From VRUE01 sp963807425 (GTDB lineage: Bacteria; Actinomycetota; Thermoleophilia; Solirubrobacterales; 70-9), in assembly GCA_963807425.1 (NCBI GenBank), contig CAWEBZ010000011.1:78621-142620 (forward strand): a stretch of 64,000 nt of DNA, read 5' to 3'. A program made the translations under genes and the position numbers. Under the pieces are notes generated by a model. The model did no database searches. It worked only from the letters and a program-made list of their open reading frames with translations, and had not been told where the DNA came from. Positions 56,123 to 64,000 of this stretch are shown here, piece by piece (the stretch's first letter is position 1; every line of letters begins with the position of its first letter).

Positions 56123-58645
56123 ATGGGACTGCATCGAGGAGGAATTCAAGGCCATCTGACAAGGTCCATAACGATGAGCCTTCGCAGTTCGGGAATCCTC
56201 TTCGCAGCCTTGCTGGGCACATTTCTTGCTAGTTGCTTCGGCATGGCAGCAGCGTCCCAGGATCCTGCATCATCGAGAGACGAGGACAGTCTTGTCCCCG
56301 GCCAATACATTGTCGTCCTAAAGAACTCAATTGATCACCCAGGCTCAGTGGCTCAGGCGCAGGTTGGTAAGGGCAACGGCGATCTAGGCTTCATCTATCG
56401 TCACGCTCTCAAAGGTTACTCGGCTAGGTTGTCCCAGGGTGAGGTCGAATTGCTAAGGCGTGATCCGCGCGTCGCCTATGTTACTGCTGATCGCCACGTC
56501 GAGATTCAAGAAGAAGAAGTCGAACTCGAAACAGAAGAAAATGGCGGGGTCGAAGTACTTGAACCCACTATTCCAACGGGAATTAATCGGGCATTTGCCC
56601 CTGCCAACGCAGCGCTTGACATAGATGGGAAAGACGATCTGCGGGCGAATGTCGATGTGGCGGTGCTCGACACTGGAATCGACTACGAACATCCGGATCT
56701 CAACGTCGTGTCGCGAACCAACTGCACTACAGGTAGCTGTGTCGATAACAGTGGCAAAGACGGTCATTCACACGGCACGCACGTAGCCGGCACGATAGGT
56801 GCAATAGATAATGGAGAAGGGGTAGTCGGCATTGCCTCAGGAGCACGAATGTGGGCGGTAAAGGTACTCAATGACGGTGGCTCTGGCAACGAGTCCTGGA
56901 TCGTTGCCGGGGTGGACTGGGTAACGGCTCATGCAAAAGAAATTGAGGTGGCCAACATGAGCCTTGGCTGTGCCTGTCCGTTGACCGCCCTCGATACAGC
57001 GATCAATAAATCCGTCGAAGCAGGAGTCGTTTACGTGGTGGCGGCCGGAAACAACGGCATGGATGCCAAATCCTTCAGTCCGGCTAGTAACCCCAATGTG
57101 ATCACCGTCTCAGCGCTCGCGGACTACGATGGAAAATCGGGAGCTAAATCAGCTTATACTTGCCAGAACTACGGCCTCGACGATCGCCTAGCCGGCTTTA
57201 GCAACTATGGCGCGACCGTTGAGCTCACGGCAGCAGGAGCCTGCATCCTCTCAACGCAGCCGGGAAAAAGCTATGGCTACAAGAGTGGGACCTCGATGGC
57301 CTCTCCCCATGTGGCCGGAGCAGCGGCGCTTCTCGCCATTCAGTCAAATCCCAACTCGAAAGCCGACACAGAAGCGATCCGTTCCACATTGGTCAAAGCC
57401 GGCAACCTTGGCTGGACAGACACCTCGGGTGACGGCGCCCAAGAGCCCTTGCTGGATGTGAGCAACGAAAGTACGTTCAAACTTTCTGTTCCAGCACCGA
57501 CAAATGTCACACTTCCGATTCCTTCGCCTACGGTGCCTCTTCAGGCCGTTCCTGAGTCGACGACTAACGGAACGTGGGCCGGCGAACCAACCAGCTTCGC
57601 GTATCAGTGGGAACGGTGTAATGAAAGTGTGAGCGAATGCTCCAATATTGCCGGCGCAACCAGCTCGACCTATACTCCAGTTGAAGCCGATGTAAAACAA
57701 AAGCTTCGCGTCAAGGTCACGGCAAAAAACCCTGGGGGAGATGGCATAGCCACCTCAGCAGCTACGAGCTTGGTCCTGCCCGTTGGGCAAATTACAGAAT
57801 ATTCACTCCCAGCTGGCAGCCAGCCCAAGGGTATAACGTCAGGGCCAGACGGCAATCTCTGGTTCACGGAGATATTGACCGAAAAGGTCGCAAAGATCAC
57901 TACCTCTGGCACGATCACCGAATATTCGCTACCGAAAAAAGGCATTCCCCAGTTCATAACCTCTGGTCCTGACGGGAATTTGTGGTTCCCGAGTTCTGGC
58001 TTCGCGATCTCAAAGGTCACCACGGCCGGCAAATTTACCGAATATACGTCCATAACCAACAACCCCTGTGGAATCACCTCGGGGCCGGATGGCAATCTGT
58101 GGTACACCGCGAGTCTATCTGGCAAGGTCGTAAAGATGACTACCGCCGGTGTCAGGACGGAATTCACGACATCTCTTAAAGGAATATGCGTGATTACCAA
58201 AGGGCCAGACGGCAACTTGTGGCTTACCGCGAGAAACAACAATAAGGTCGCCAAGATCACTACCTCGGGAACCGTCACCGAATACGCGTTGCCAGAAAAA
58301 AGTCAGCCGGGATATATTACGTCGGGTCCAGATGGAAACCTTTGGTTTACCATGTCTGGGACTCACAAGATCGGCAAGATAACTACCTCCGGCACGATTA
58401 CGGAATATTCTTTGCCGCTGGAAAGCTTCCCGGGGCCTATTACTTCGGGTCTCGACGGTAACTTGTGGGTCGGGGATCACAAAAAGATCGTTAGGATCAC
58501 TACCTCTGGCACGATTACGGAATTCCCAACCACATTGGGGCAACTGGCGGGAATTACCACCGGCCCGGACGGCCGGCTCTGGATCACGGCAGGTGAAGCG
58601 GGGGGGAAATCAGAAGTGGATCGCATCGCGGCGTTCGTGCCGTAG
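56123..58645 (+). CDS. Secreted subtilisin-like protease with C-terminal lyase-like propeller
   Basis: The protein has 840 residues. The ATG at 56123 is chosen for GAGGAG upstream. Signal segment: SGILFAALLGTFLASCFGMAAA. I9-type propeptide: LVPGQYIVVLKNS, then AYVTADRHVEI. S8 catalytic domain: AVLDTGIDYEHPDL (Asp about 183), GHSHGTHVAGTIGA (His about 217), VAAGNNG (Asn about 310), GTSMASPHVAGAAALL (Ser about 391). An Ig-like segment (TSFAYQWERCNES, C-x-x-IAGATSSTYTP) follows, then about seven 40-residue units of the type ITEYSLP-x-ITSGPDGNLWFT-x-KVAKITTSG, as in virginiamycin-B-lyase-like propellers. It is the sole gene of its cassette. The DNA is richer in A/T than the chromosome. Confidence 0.87.
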   Translation: MGLHRGGIQGHLTRSITMSLRSSGILFAALLGTFLASCFGMAAASQDPASSRDEDSLVPGQYIVVLKNSIDHPGSVAQAQVGKGNGDLGFIYRHALKGYSARLSQGEVELLRRDPRVAYVTADRHVEIQEEEVELETEENGGVEVLEPTIPTGINRAFAPANAALDIDGKDDLRANVDVAVLDTGIDYEHPDLNVVSRTNCTTGSCVDNSGKDGHSHGTHVAGTIGAIDNGEGVVGIASGARMWAVKVLNDGGSGNESWIVAGVDWVTAHAKEIEVANMSLGCACPLTALDTAINKSVEAGVVYVVAAGNNGMDAKSFSPASNPNVITVSALADYDGKSGAKSAYTCQNYGLDDRLAGFSNYGATVELTAAGACILSTQPGKSYGYKSGTSMASPHVAGAAALLAIQSNPNSKADTEAIRSTLVKAGNLGWTDTSGDGAQEPLLDVSNESTFKLSVPAPTNVTLPIPSPTVPLQAVPESTTNGTWAGEPTSFAYQWERCNESVSECSNIAGATSSTYTPVEADVKQKLRVKVTAKNPGGDGIATSAATSLVLPVGQITEYSLPAGSQPKGITSGPDGNLWFTEILTEKVAKITTSGTITEYSLPKKGIPQFITSGPDGNLWFPSSGFAISKVTTAGKFTEYTSITNNPCGITSGPDGNLWYTASLSGKVVKMTTAGVRTEFTTSLKGICVITKGPDGNLWLTARNNNKVAKITTSGTVTEYALPEKSQPGYITSGPDGNLWFTMSGTHKIGKITTSGTITEYSLPLESFPGPITSGLDGNLWVGDHKKIVRITTSGTITEFPTTLGQLAGITTGPDGRLWITAGEAGGKSEVDRIAAFVP

Positions 58646-58910
58646 AAGACAGCTCATCTACCACCCGGCTGAGTGAGTCCAGATGCTCGAGATTCTGCTT
58701 GGGGATCTCGCCGCAAGCTCCTCGTCGGAGTGAGCACGGTGCGTAGCGCATCGAGGACGTTCTCACGGGCCATCTCGCGCGTGCGGCGCTGGCTCGGGAC
58801 TCCAAGTTAGCCTCGAAGAACGCACGACGATTAACCGTCCTCGTCGGGTTGGCAAAGATCGACCAAGGCGGTGATGCGAGAACGGTACCGCGCGGCGGGC
58901 ACAAGCCGAA
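58646..58910. other. Gene-free stretch between cassettes
   Basis: It follows the protease stop. Minus-strand frames here (ALVDLCQPDED, TVNRRAFFEANLESRA) are short and broken, have no ribosome site and match nothing I know. They may be a relic. The next 110 bp are the second att-arm repeat. Confidence 0.4.
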
Positions 58911-59024
58911 ACTTGCCCCCAAATTTGTCCCCGACTCCACCGATCCAGACCAATCTCAGCCAAAGTCCTTGGATCTGACAGCCACGAATCAACCGCAAAC
59001 GGCTTGCTAAAGCCAATTCTCAGT
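58911..59024 (+). repeat. Att-arm repeat R2 (internal right-end remnant)
   Basis: It is similar to R1 and R3, but more diverged (by eye about 80%). The first TTTGTCCC is altered, the second is at 58,924. It ends CAAACGGCTTGCTAAAGCC, then ATTCTCAGT (9 bp of the tRNA-Glu core, 59,016-59,024). The following TTAGC-x-G and TCCGGA bases are shared with the sequence after R1. It marks the border between the protease and beta-helix cassettes. Confidence 0.7.
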
Positions 59025-59132
59025 TAGCAGGTGCCAGAGTCCGGAAGCGACTCAATGTCGCCCGCAGTTATCGTCGCTCCCGCAGGAGTTCTTTGGGTAC
59101 GAGCCGTTCTGAATGTTCAGGAAACCTATAGG

Positions 59133-61471
59133 ATGCAGCCGATGGAGGGGTCCCGACGGGCGATCGACAAGCGCCAGGCTGGCGAAGTGGCGACGGTAAC
59201 GGTGCGTAGGGCTTGGGGATTGATCATTGCGATGCTCGTGATCGCGCTCGCGGTTCCGGGTGTCGCTAACGCCGCCTTCTTCACCGTCAATAGCACGGCA
59301 GACGAAGCGGACCTCTCTCCGGGAATGGCGGGCTGCCTAACCGCAGCGGGGCAATGCACTCTGCGCGCTGCGATCGAAGAATCAAATTTGGCGAGCGCCT
59401 CGGTCAACGAAATCGCCTTCGACGGCGCCGTGTTCTCCGGCCAGGCCGACGGAACGATTGACCTCGGCAGCGGGCTTCCGCCGATTACCGAGCCCGTCCG
59501 CATCGAAGGCGGTCGCTGTCAGATCGAATCTGGAGTCACCGGACCCTGCGTGACGATAAACGGAACCAACTCTTCAGCCGCGCTGACCATCGAAAGCGAC
59601 GAAACGGCCATCGAGAATCTCCACACCCTCAACGCGGCGATCGGCATCGAAGTCGCCGCCAGCGAAGAATTCGAACTCCTCGGGAACTGGTTGGAGGCGG
59701 TCCGCTCAGTGGGCCGATGCTGGGAGGCGACGGGACGGGCGTCCTGATCGGGCCAGGCTCCGGGGGAGGTGTCGTGGGCGGAAAGGGGTCCACGGACGGA
59801 AACCTCTTCATTAGTGGGGGCACCGGGATCGAAATCCACGGGGCTAGTCACGTGAAGGTCCTGGGGAACCGGTTCGGCTTCGAACCCGATGGAACCGCTG
59901 CGGAATGGCCCTATGGCAACGACATTCAGATCACCTCTGCCCCCGATGCCGGCTATGAAGCCGTCGGAAACGAAATCGGCACGACGCTGAGCGAAGCCGC
60001 GTTGTCAACGCCAGCATGTGACGGAGGCTGCAACCTGATGGCGGGTGCCGGATACACGCTGATTCTCTTCTCGCTCAGCAACATCTACGGGCAGGACGGC
60101 CCCCCGGTAGACACAAGAATCTCTGGCAACCAGATCGGATTGGACGTTGCAGGGACCGCAGTCGTCCCCACCGGCGGGGGGATAGCGACCGGGTCGTCCT
60201 CGGGGACAATTGTCGGCGGACCCGAGCCAGGAGACGGCAATCGCATCAACGGCGTTGGGGACGCGATCTACGGAGGTGGGAGAGAACTGACGATCGCCAA
60301 CAACCTGATCGGCGTCGACTCCACGGGCAGTGAAATTCTCGCCCCTGCGCACGGGGGCATCGCTGTCTATTCCAACTTCAAAGACCCCTCGCTCGAAGCG
60401 ACGATCGTCGAAAACGTGGTCGTGGTCAATGGGGGGCTCGGAATCTCGAACAGCGGCCTTGGCGCGACGATTGCCGGCAACGAGGTCGTCGGCGCAGGTA
60501 TAGGCATCTATACCCAGGGTAACCAGGGCCTGCAGGGAAATCTGATCGAAGCCAACAGCGTTGCCGTCTCGTCTGAAGAGGGGATATATCTCGAAGACAG
60601 TGACAACGAAGTCCTCGGCAACGAAGTCTTCGCCTCCGGATACGCGAACATCGCCGTCGCGGGTCAGCAGCCAGCTGGCGCGACCGGCAACGTGATCGGC
60701 GGCGACTCGGAAGCGTCCGAAAACGAACTGTCGCTGAGCGGCGGACCGGCGATCTCGATCTTCGCGCGCGAAGGTACTGAGAACGAAGTCGCTCGTAACT
60801 ACGGATTTGAAAACGAAGGCGCGTTCATCCGCCTGAGCCCGATCGACTGGTCTGAAACGGTCGGGCCAAACGGCGGCATAGAACCACCGGAATTCTCGAG
60901 CGCCACAGCCACTGGTGCCACGGGGTCGGCCGAGCCCGGAGCGCTCGTGCGGGTCTTCCGCAACGAATACGAAGACGAAGGCGAACTCGAATCGTTCCTC
61001 GGTCAGGTGCACGCCAACAACAAAGGCGAATGGAGCCTCGACTTCGAAGTCGTCCCGGCGGGCACAGTCCTCGTTGCGACCCAGACGCGAAACGGGGGAA
61101 CTTCCGAACTAGCCCTAGCGCCCACACCCGGACCGCCCCCGAGGGAAGCTCGACCCGAAGAGGTCGAGCGGTCGCGAGTGCAATCTCATCTGCGCCTGCC
61201 ACCCCTTGAGACGAAGATCATCGAAGGTCCACGTCGCCGCGGTCGGAGTGTGCGGTTTCGCTTTAGATCGAACCGGCCTAGCGCGACCTTCGAATGCAGG
61301 CTCGACCGGCGACGGTTTCGCTCCTGTAAGTCCCCGGCGGTCTATCGCGGGCTCGCCGGGCACCATGCATTCGAAGTGCGAGCCGTTGTTGCCAGCGGTG
61401 AATCAGATCCTAGTGCTGCGCGGCGGGCCTTCGCCGTACCACGCTTGCACCACCACGGGCACCGCCGCTGA
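59133..61471 (+). pseudogene. Secreted CSLREA/parallel beta-helix protein, one frameshift
   Basis: GLIIAMLVIALAVPGVANA is a signal peptide. FFTVNSTADEADL, then CTLRAAIEESN are the CSLREA domain. The frame changes once near 59,715. The second frame (59,717-61,471) continues as a right-handed beta-helix with NxIG, GNxIGxDxxG and NxI repeats: ISGNQIGLDVAGTAV, IANNLIGVDSTGSE, VLGNEVFASGYANIAV. The C-terminus has an Ig-like end (FRFRSNRPSATFECRLD, RSCKSPAVYRGLAG). Such proteins are surface-exposed or adhesive. The start is uncertain (ATG 59133). It is the only gene of the last cassette. Confidence 0.75.
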
Positions 61472-61536
61472 GTCCTCAAGACCAGCGGCTGGTTGATTGG
61501 GATTCCGATGTCGATGTCCAAACGGCTCGAAAATTG

Positions 61537-61643
61537 TTGTCCCCAAATTTGTCCCCGACTCCACCGATCTAGGCCGAACTCAGCCGAACTCCTTGGATTC
61601 AGCAGGCACGAATCGCCCGCAAATGGCTTGCTAGAGGCAATTC
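61537..61643 (+). repeat. Right-arm repeat R3 of the element
   Basis: GTTGTCCC-CAAA-TTTGTCCC (61,536-61,555) is followed by 75 bp nearly identical to R1, then GGCTTGCTAGAGGCA, which runs into the full 42-bp core. It is the working right end of the element. Together with R1 and R2 it forms a series with spacing 3,089 and 2,624 bp. Confidence 0.8.
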
Positions 61644-61681
61644 TCAGTCCGGAAACCGGGGTTCGAATCCCCGTAGCGGTA
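61640..61681 (+). repeat. attR core (42 bp)
   Basis: It is identical to the 3' part of tRNA-Glu at 36,652-36,693 and was displaced by integration. It has no 5' half, so it is not a tRNA gene. Confidence 0.88.
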
Positions 61682-61690
61682 TCAGGTAAA

Positions 61691-61716
61691 ACTCCGCAAA
61701 AGCGGGGTTTTTCTTT
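61691..61716 (+). terminator. Original tRNA-Glu terminator
   Basis: ACTCCGC-AAAA-GCGGGGT is followed by TTTTCTTT. It lies just outside the right core and differs from the copy that the element carries at 36,704. The 285 bp beyond it, to 62,001, hold no gene that I can support. Confidence 0.75.
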
Positions 61717-62001
61717 GCGCGCGTACGGCATGACTTGTCTTTCGTCCTCGTTCCCGAGGGCGAGCAGTTTCCGGATGAGGGTGAGCAGCAGACCGGCCCG
61801 GTGTGGCAGGTCAGAGGGGGGTTTGAGAAGCATCCCGCCATCGCGCTGCTGTCGGTGTCGGTGTAGGTGGGACTCTTGCGGGGTCTATCTCAAACGGCGC
61901 GGGTTTCAGCGATGCGGCTCCCAAAGAGCTCTCCTCTCGATCTTGGAGGTGGGGGCGCGCTCGGCAAGGCGGCCTCGGCCAGCACCGTCGTCTAGTAGCG
62001 G

Positions 62002-62241
62002 CTACAGCCCCAGCAGATAACCGATCACTGAGGCAACGGCGCTTAGCAATACTGCCGGGAAAAAGTCGTGGACGCTGATTCGATCCACATCGGGCTCTTC
62101 ACCACTGTGAAAGGCCCTGAACCAGATGACGGTCATCGTGAGCATGGATACTTTTTCCAGGAAGCTAAGACTACGATCGACGGTGCATACGATTACGACG
62201 AGGACGACGCCGGCGGCGGTTATCGAAGGATGAATCTTCAC
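62002..62241 (-). CDS. Small membrane protein
   Basis: The protein has 79 residues. GTG 62241 follows AAAAAGGAG at good spacing. Helices: ITAAGVVLVVIVCTV, KVSMLTMTVIWF and FFPAVLLSAVASVIGYLLGL. Between them is an acidic loop (SGEEPDVDRISVHD). No family is recognised. It is divergent from the candidate RNA gene, which starts about 130 bp away. Confidence 0.55.
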   Translation of the reverse strand: MKIHPSITAAGVVLVVIVCTVDRSLSFLEKVSMLTMTVIWFRAFHSGEEPDVDRISVHDFFPAVLLSAVASVIGYLLGL

Positions 62242-62316
62242 GATCGACTCCTTTTTGTTGACGGAGCCGACCAACCCGCGACCGCAGTGAGCGGAAGCGA
62301 GCCCGAAGGGCGAGTT

Positions 62317-62362
62317 ACCCCCCTGTAAGGGGGGTTGAAGCGAGCGCGGCGTGGGTTACGAT
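62317..62362 (+). promoter_or_regulatory. Promoter with overlapping GC palindrome
   Basis: TTGAAG (62,335-62,340), 16 bp, TACGAT (62,357-62,362) fits a housekeeping -35/-10 pair. Directly upstream, ACCCCCC-TGTAA-GGGGGGT (62,317-62,335) is a perfect 7-bp inverted repeat that ends on the first base of the -35 box. A regulator site or upstream terminator is possible. Confidence 0.5.
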
Positions 62363-62368
62363 GTCACG

Positions 62369-62576
62369 AAGACAAAAAGGGATACCCGATTACCCTTGCC
62401 GAGCGCCCGCGAAGCGGGGGTGGGCGGGCTCAGGGACGAAGTTCCTGAACCCACCTCCAAGAGAGAGAGCTGATCCTCAAACCGAAAATCAGACTGGGCC
62501 GCCTATGCGCCAGCGGCCATGAGCGCGACTACGCCGAGAAACGGTAACAAGGCCGGGTCCCTGACTCCTTGTTTTT
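62369..62576 (+). ncRNA. Candidate structured RNA, about 205 nt
   Basis: No ORF of note lies here. Three or more hairpins can be drawn: GCCCGC-GAA-GCGGGG (62,405), GGTGGG...CAGG...CCTG...CCCACC (62,419-62,455) and GGCCGC...GCGGCC (62,497-62,518). It ends in a true intrinsic terminator: AACAAGG/CCTTGTT (62,546-62,573) and TTTTT. A promoter lies 7 bp upstream of the predicted start. The size is near that of 6S RNA, but I do not see its conserved bulge. RNase P, SRP and tmRNA signatures are absent. Confidence 0.45.
62546..62576 (+). terminator. Intrinsic terminator of the candidate RNA
   Basis: AACAAGG pairs with CCTTGTT around a 14-nt loop, followed by a T-run. A hairpin with a U-tract is rare in this GC-rich window, which supports a deliberate transcript end. 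Confidence 0.65.
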
Positions 62577-62955
62577 AATGCTCATCTTTTCCTCTCTCCC
62601 TTTAGTTACAGTTTCTTCGGCTGCATTCGAAGATATAGGCGTCAAAGGACCGCAAAACACGTAGATCCGATGTCTCCTGCAAGTGGTCAAGTTTTCAGAT
62701 GCAACATTTTCTATCTCCGCGCGGGGGCATGGCCAGGATCCAGATCGTTCGACTGCCAGGTTTCGAAGAGTTCTAAATCAGAGGATGACCGAACTGCAGG
62801 CGAGTCGAATCCCTATGAGGTCGGGGTTCGAAATGCTCAGCCGTGCCGACCGTTACATCTGAATTCATATAGTTGGGCGGGCGGCATTTGGCTGGGCCGC
62901 TGATTGGTTACGACTGCGGTGGTTTCGGTCACCGGGCGCTACCTGAGGATACGGA
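62577..62955. other. Gene-free region with one T-arm-like inverted repeat
   Basis: No supported gene. TCGAATCCC and GGGGTTCGA (62,805-62,831) pair like a tRNA T arm turned inside out, but no other tRNA part is present. The stretch is richer in A/T than the chromosome. Confidence 0.4.
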
Positions 62956-63999
62956 TCAATCGCGCTCGGGCATCGGCGGAGTGTTTTGCCTTAAGCCTCT
63001 CGGCTCGCCTTCCACGCTGCGGCCCCCTGTTCCCGCGTCACTTCCGCTTCGGGACTCTTTGCTGCCTTTCTGGTGGTCGCCACTCTGCGAGCTCTTGTTA
63101 CTCACTTTGCTGTCGTCCTTGCGGGTGCCTTCTGAGTTCTTCTTTGTGTGGGCGTCTTGGTCTTTCGAGTTGCGACGCGTTGGTTCGCTCTTGTGGGCCC
63201 TTTCCGTGTTTTTGGGCCACCGTCGGCTTTCGTGATCGGCGCAGCTCAAGGGCTTCGTCGGAAGGTTCTCGGAGATAACCACGTCGAACGGCTCGTCGCG
63301 CTGCACCTGTAGCAGCCGCCCAGGTTCCTCGGCTGCGCTGGGGCAGACCAGCGGCGTCTGAACCAGGTAAATCCAATTATCGTCCTCGCCCACGAAGAAA
63401 CCTCCGAAGCCGCAGCCCTCGGGTACCCACTCGGCGTCAGGGGTGTGGCAGCTGGCCGCGGGCGTCATTGCCGCAGCTTTCGGAAACGCGATGGCGCCGA
63501 GGCGGGCATCGATGAGCTTGAACCCAACCGCCGCACCGGTGCACAGAAGGAGGACGGCCGCGGCGGTGGCCCCGGGCCCCGAGAGCTCGAGTTTTTTGCC
63601 GGCGGTTCCGAGTGTCGCCGCAAGGGCGATGATGAGGGACGCGATTATGAGCATGGCCCAGGGATAGCCACCGAGCGTTCCGCCTGAGAAGATCCCCGAA
63701 GTTGGCCCGCCACCGAAGAAGAAGCCGATCACGGCGACGATCGTGCCGAGGGCGAGCCACGATCTGGAGCTTGGCCAGTCGCTCACCGCTAGGCGCGTCC
63801 GCGTTGCGATCTGGGCGAGGAGGAAGACGACGCCTGCGAGAAGAAGGAGGATCACCAGGAACAGGAGGGCTTCCAGCGCTACACCGATGTAGTAGGCGGT
63901 GGAGAGCGCCGGCAGGACTGCGCCCGTTGGCGCCTCGATCCTTTCCAAGCGCAACCTCGTAATCAGGTACCCGGAGGCGACCAACGCCGCCGCACTCAT
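62956..63999 (-). CDS. Membrane protein with long hydrophilic tail
   Basis: The protein has at least 347 residues. The ATG at the window edge may or may not be the true start. Five membrane segments lie in the first 175 residues (LVASGYLITRL, YYIGVALEALLFLVILLLLAGVVFLL, SWLALGTIVAVIGFFFGG, YPWAMLIIASLIIALAATLG, ATAAAVLLLCTGAAVGF). A Cys-containing extracellular-like part (ASCHTPDAEWVPEGCGFGGFFVG) follows. The last 95 residues are Lys/Ser/Gly-rich and disordered. No family is recognised. Confidence 0.55.
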   Translation of the reverse strand: MSAAALVASGYLITRLRLERIEAPTGAVLPALSTAYYIGVALEALLFLVILLLLAGVVFLLAQIATRTRLAVSDWPSSRSWLALGTIVAVIGFFFGGGPTSGIFSGGTLGGYPWAMLIIASLIIALAATLGTAGKKLELSGPGATAAAVLLLCTGAAVGFKLIDARLGAIAFPKAAAMTPAASCHTPDAEWVPEGCGFGGFFVGEDDNWIYLVQTPLVCPSAAEEPGRLLQVQRDEPFDVVISENLPTKPLSCADHESRRWPKNTERAHKSEPTRRNSKDQDAHTKKNSEGTRKDDSKVSNKSSQSGDHQKGSKESRSGSDAGTGGRSVEGEPRGLRQNTPPMPERD

Positions 64000-64000
64000 G

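Larger units (their letters stand above)
36652..61681 (+). mobile_element. 25-kb integrative mobilizable element in tRNA-Glu
   Basis: It is bounded by identical 42-bp copies of the tRNA-Glu 3' end (36,652-36,693 and 61,640-61,681; 24,988 bp apart). Directly inside the left end are a tyrosine integrase and an HTH excisionase-like gene, then a MobF relaxase. Cargo includes ArsR-like regulators, secreted proteins and a potassium transporter. I see no VirB4, VirD4/FtsK-type or other mating-pore gene, so it probably borrows a conjugation channel. The cargo from about 44.5 to 51.8 kb and from 56 to 58.6 kb is clearly richer in A and T than the chromosome. Two extra partial copies of the right end (55.8 and 58.9 kb) suggest stepwise growth. 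Confidence 0.85.

Noticed and set aside
61640..61681. Second tRNA-Glu gene
   Set aside because: Only the anticodon loop to 3' end is present; no acceptor 5' half or D arm. It is the displaced attR core.
61342..61833. Minus-strand ORF across the right end of the element
   Set aside because: It spans the att core and the terminator; translation of tRNA sequence, not a gene.
62805..62831. tRNA-like T arm
   Set aside because: Arms are in inverted order and no cloverleaf can be drawn around it.
1..64000. CRISPR array or insertion sequence
   Set aside because: No regularly spaced repeat array and no recognisable transposase were found in either strand.

Overview
The window is high-GC DNA from what looks like an actinobacterium of the Thermoleophilia/Solirubrobacterales kind. 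This is inference, from the GC-rich codon use, a SigF-type partner-switching cluster, a deazaflavin (F420)-type nitroreductase, sulfate and zinc ABC systems, and large secreted proteins with CSLREA, Ig-like and lyase-like repeats. No rRNA is present. Four tRNA genes are present: Gly(TCC), Pro(GGG), Leu(CAG) and Glu(CTC).

Chromosomal part, 1-36.6 kb. A metal-sensor-type ArsR operon with two methyltransferases (0.4-2.1 kb) is followed by a PhoA alkaline phosphatase, a sigma factor fused to a membrane zinc-finger domain, a small Cys-repeat secreted protein and a LigD end-joining ligase with a shrunken polymerase domain. Positions 8.5-12.7 kb hold a general-stress partner-switching set: MEDS/RsbW-like kinase, SpoIIE phosphatase, STAS antagonist and SigF. 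Positions 12.7-16.5 kb are a zinc-uptake operon (permease-binding protein fusion, ATPase, second permease, Fur/Zur regulator) with a perfect palindrome at its promoter. Positions 19.5-29.3 kb carry small redox, Nudix, cupin, protease and PhoD genes. Positions 29.3-33.2 kb are a sulfate ABC operon. Several chromosomal genes (16.5-17.8, 20.5-22.2, 24.8-25.9 and 33.4-36.4 kb) are interrupted by many one-base frame changes although both flanks still read as good protein. This looks more like local consensus error than decay.

Mobile part. A 25-kb integrated element occupies 36,652-61,681. It is bounded by a 42-bp direct repeat of the tRNA-Glu 3' end. It has a tyrosine integrase beside the intact tRNA, an excisionase-like HTH protein and a MobF/TrwC relaxase-helicase, but no type IV secretion or coupling genes, so it reads as a mobilizable element. 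Its cargo is lower in GC: ArsR-like regulators, a 19-codon micro-gene between an AT-rich palindrome and a strong terminator, a 1,724-residue secreted protein with a toxin-like C-terminus followed by three small secreted proteins, a Kup potassium transporter, and two terminal units of about 3.1 and 2.6 kb that each carry one large secreted protein. Each of these units ends in a roughly 105-bp repeat that copies the attR arm, so the right side looks like an array of att-bounded cassettes.

A second, much smaller insertion of the same design sits at tRNA-Pro (18,484-19,458). It has a 15-bp duplication of the tRNA 3' end, paired direct repeats inside both ends, one methyltransferase gene and no recombinase. 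The two tRNA-anchored cassette loci, which share an 11-bp motif next to the right core, are the most promising candidate for an undescribed system here. A second candidate is a structured RNA of about 205 nt with its own promoter and terminator at 62.37-62.58 kb, just outside the big element.
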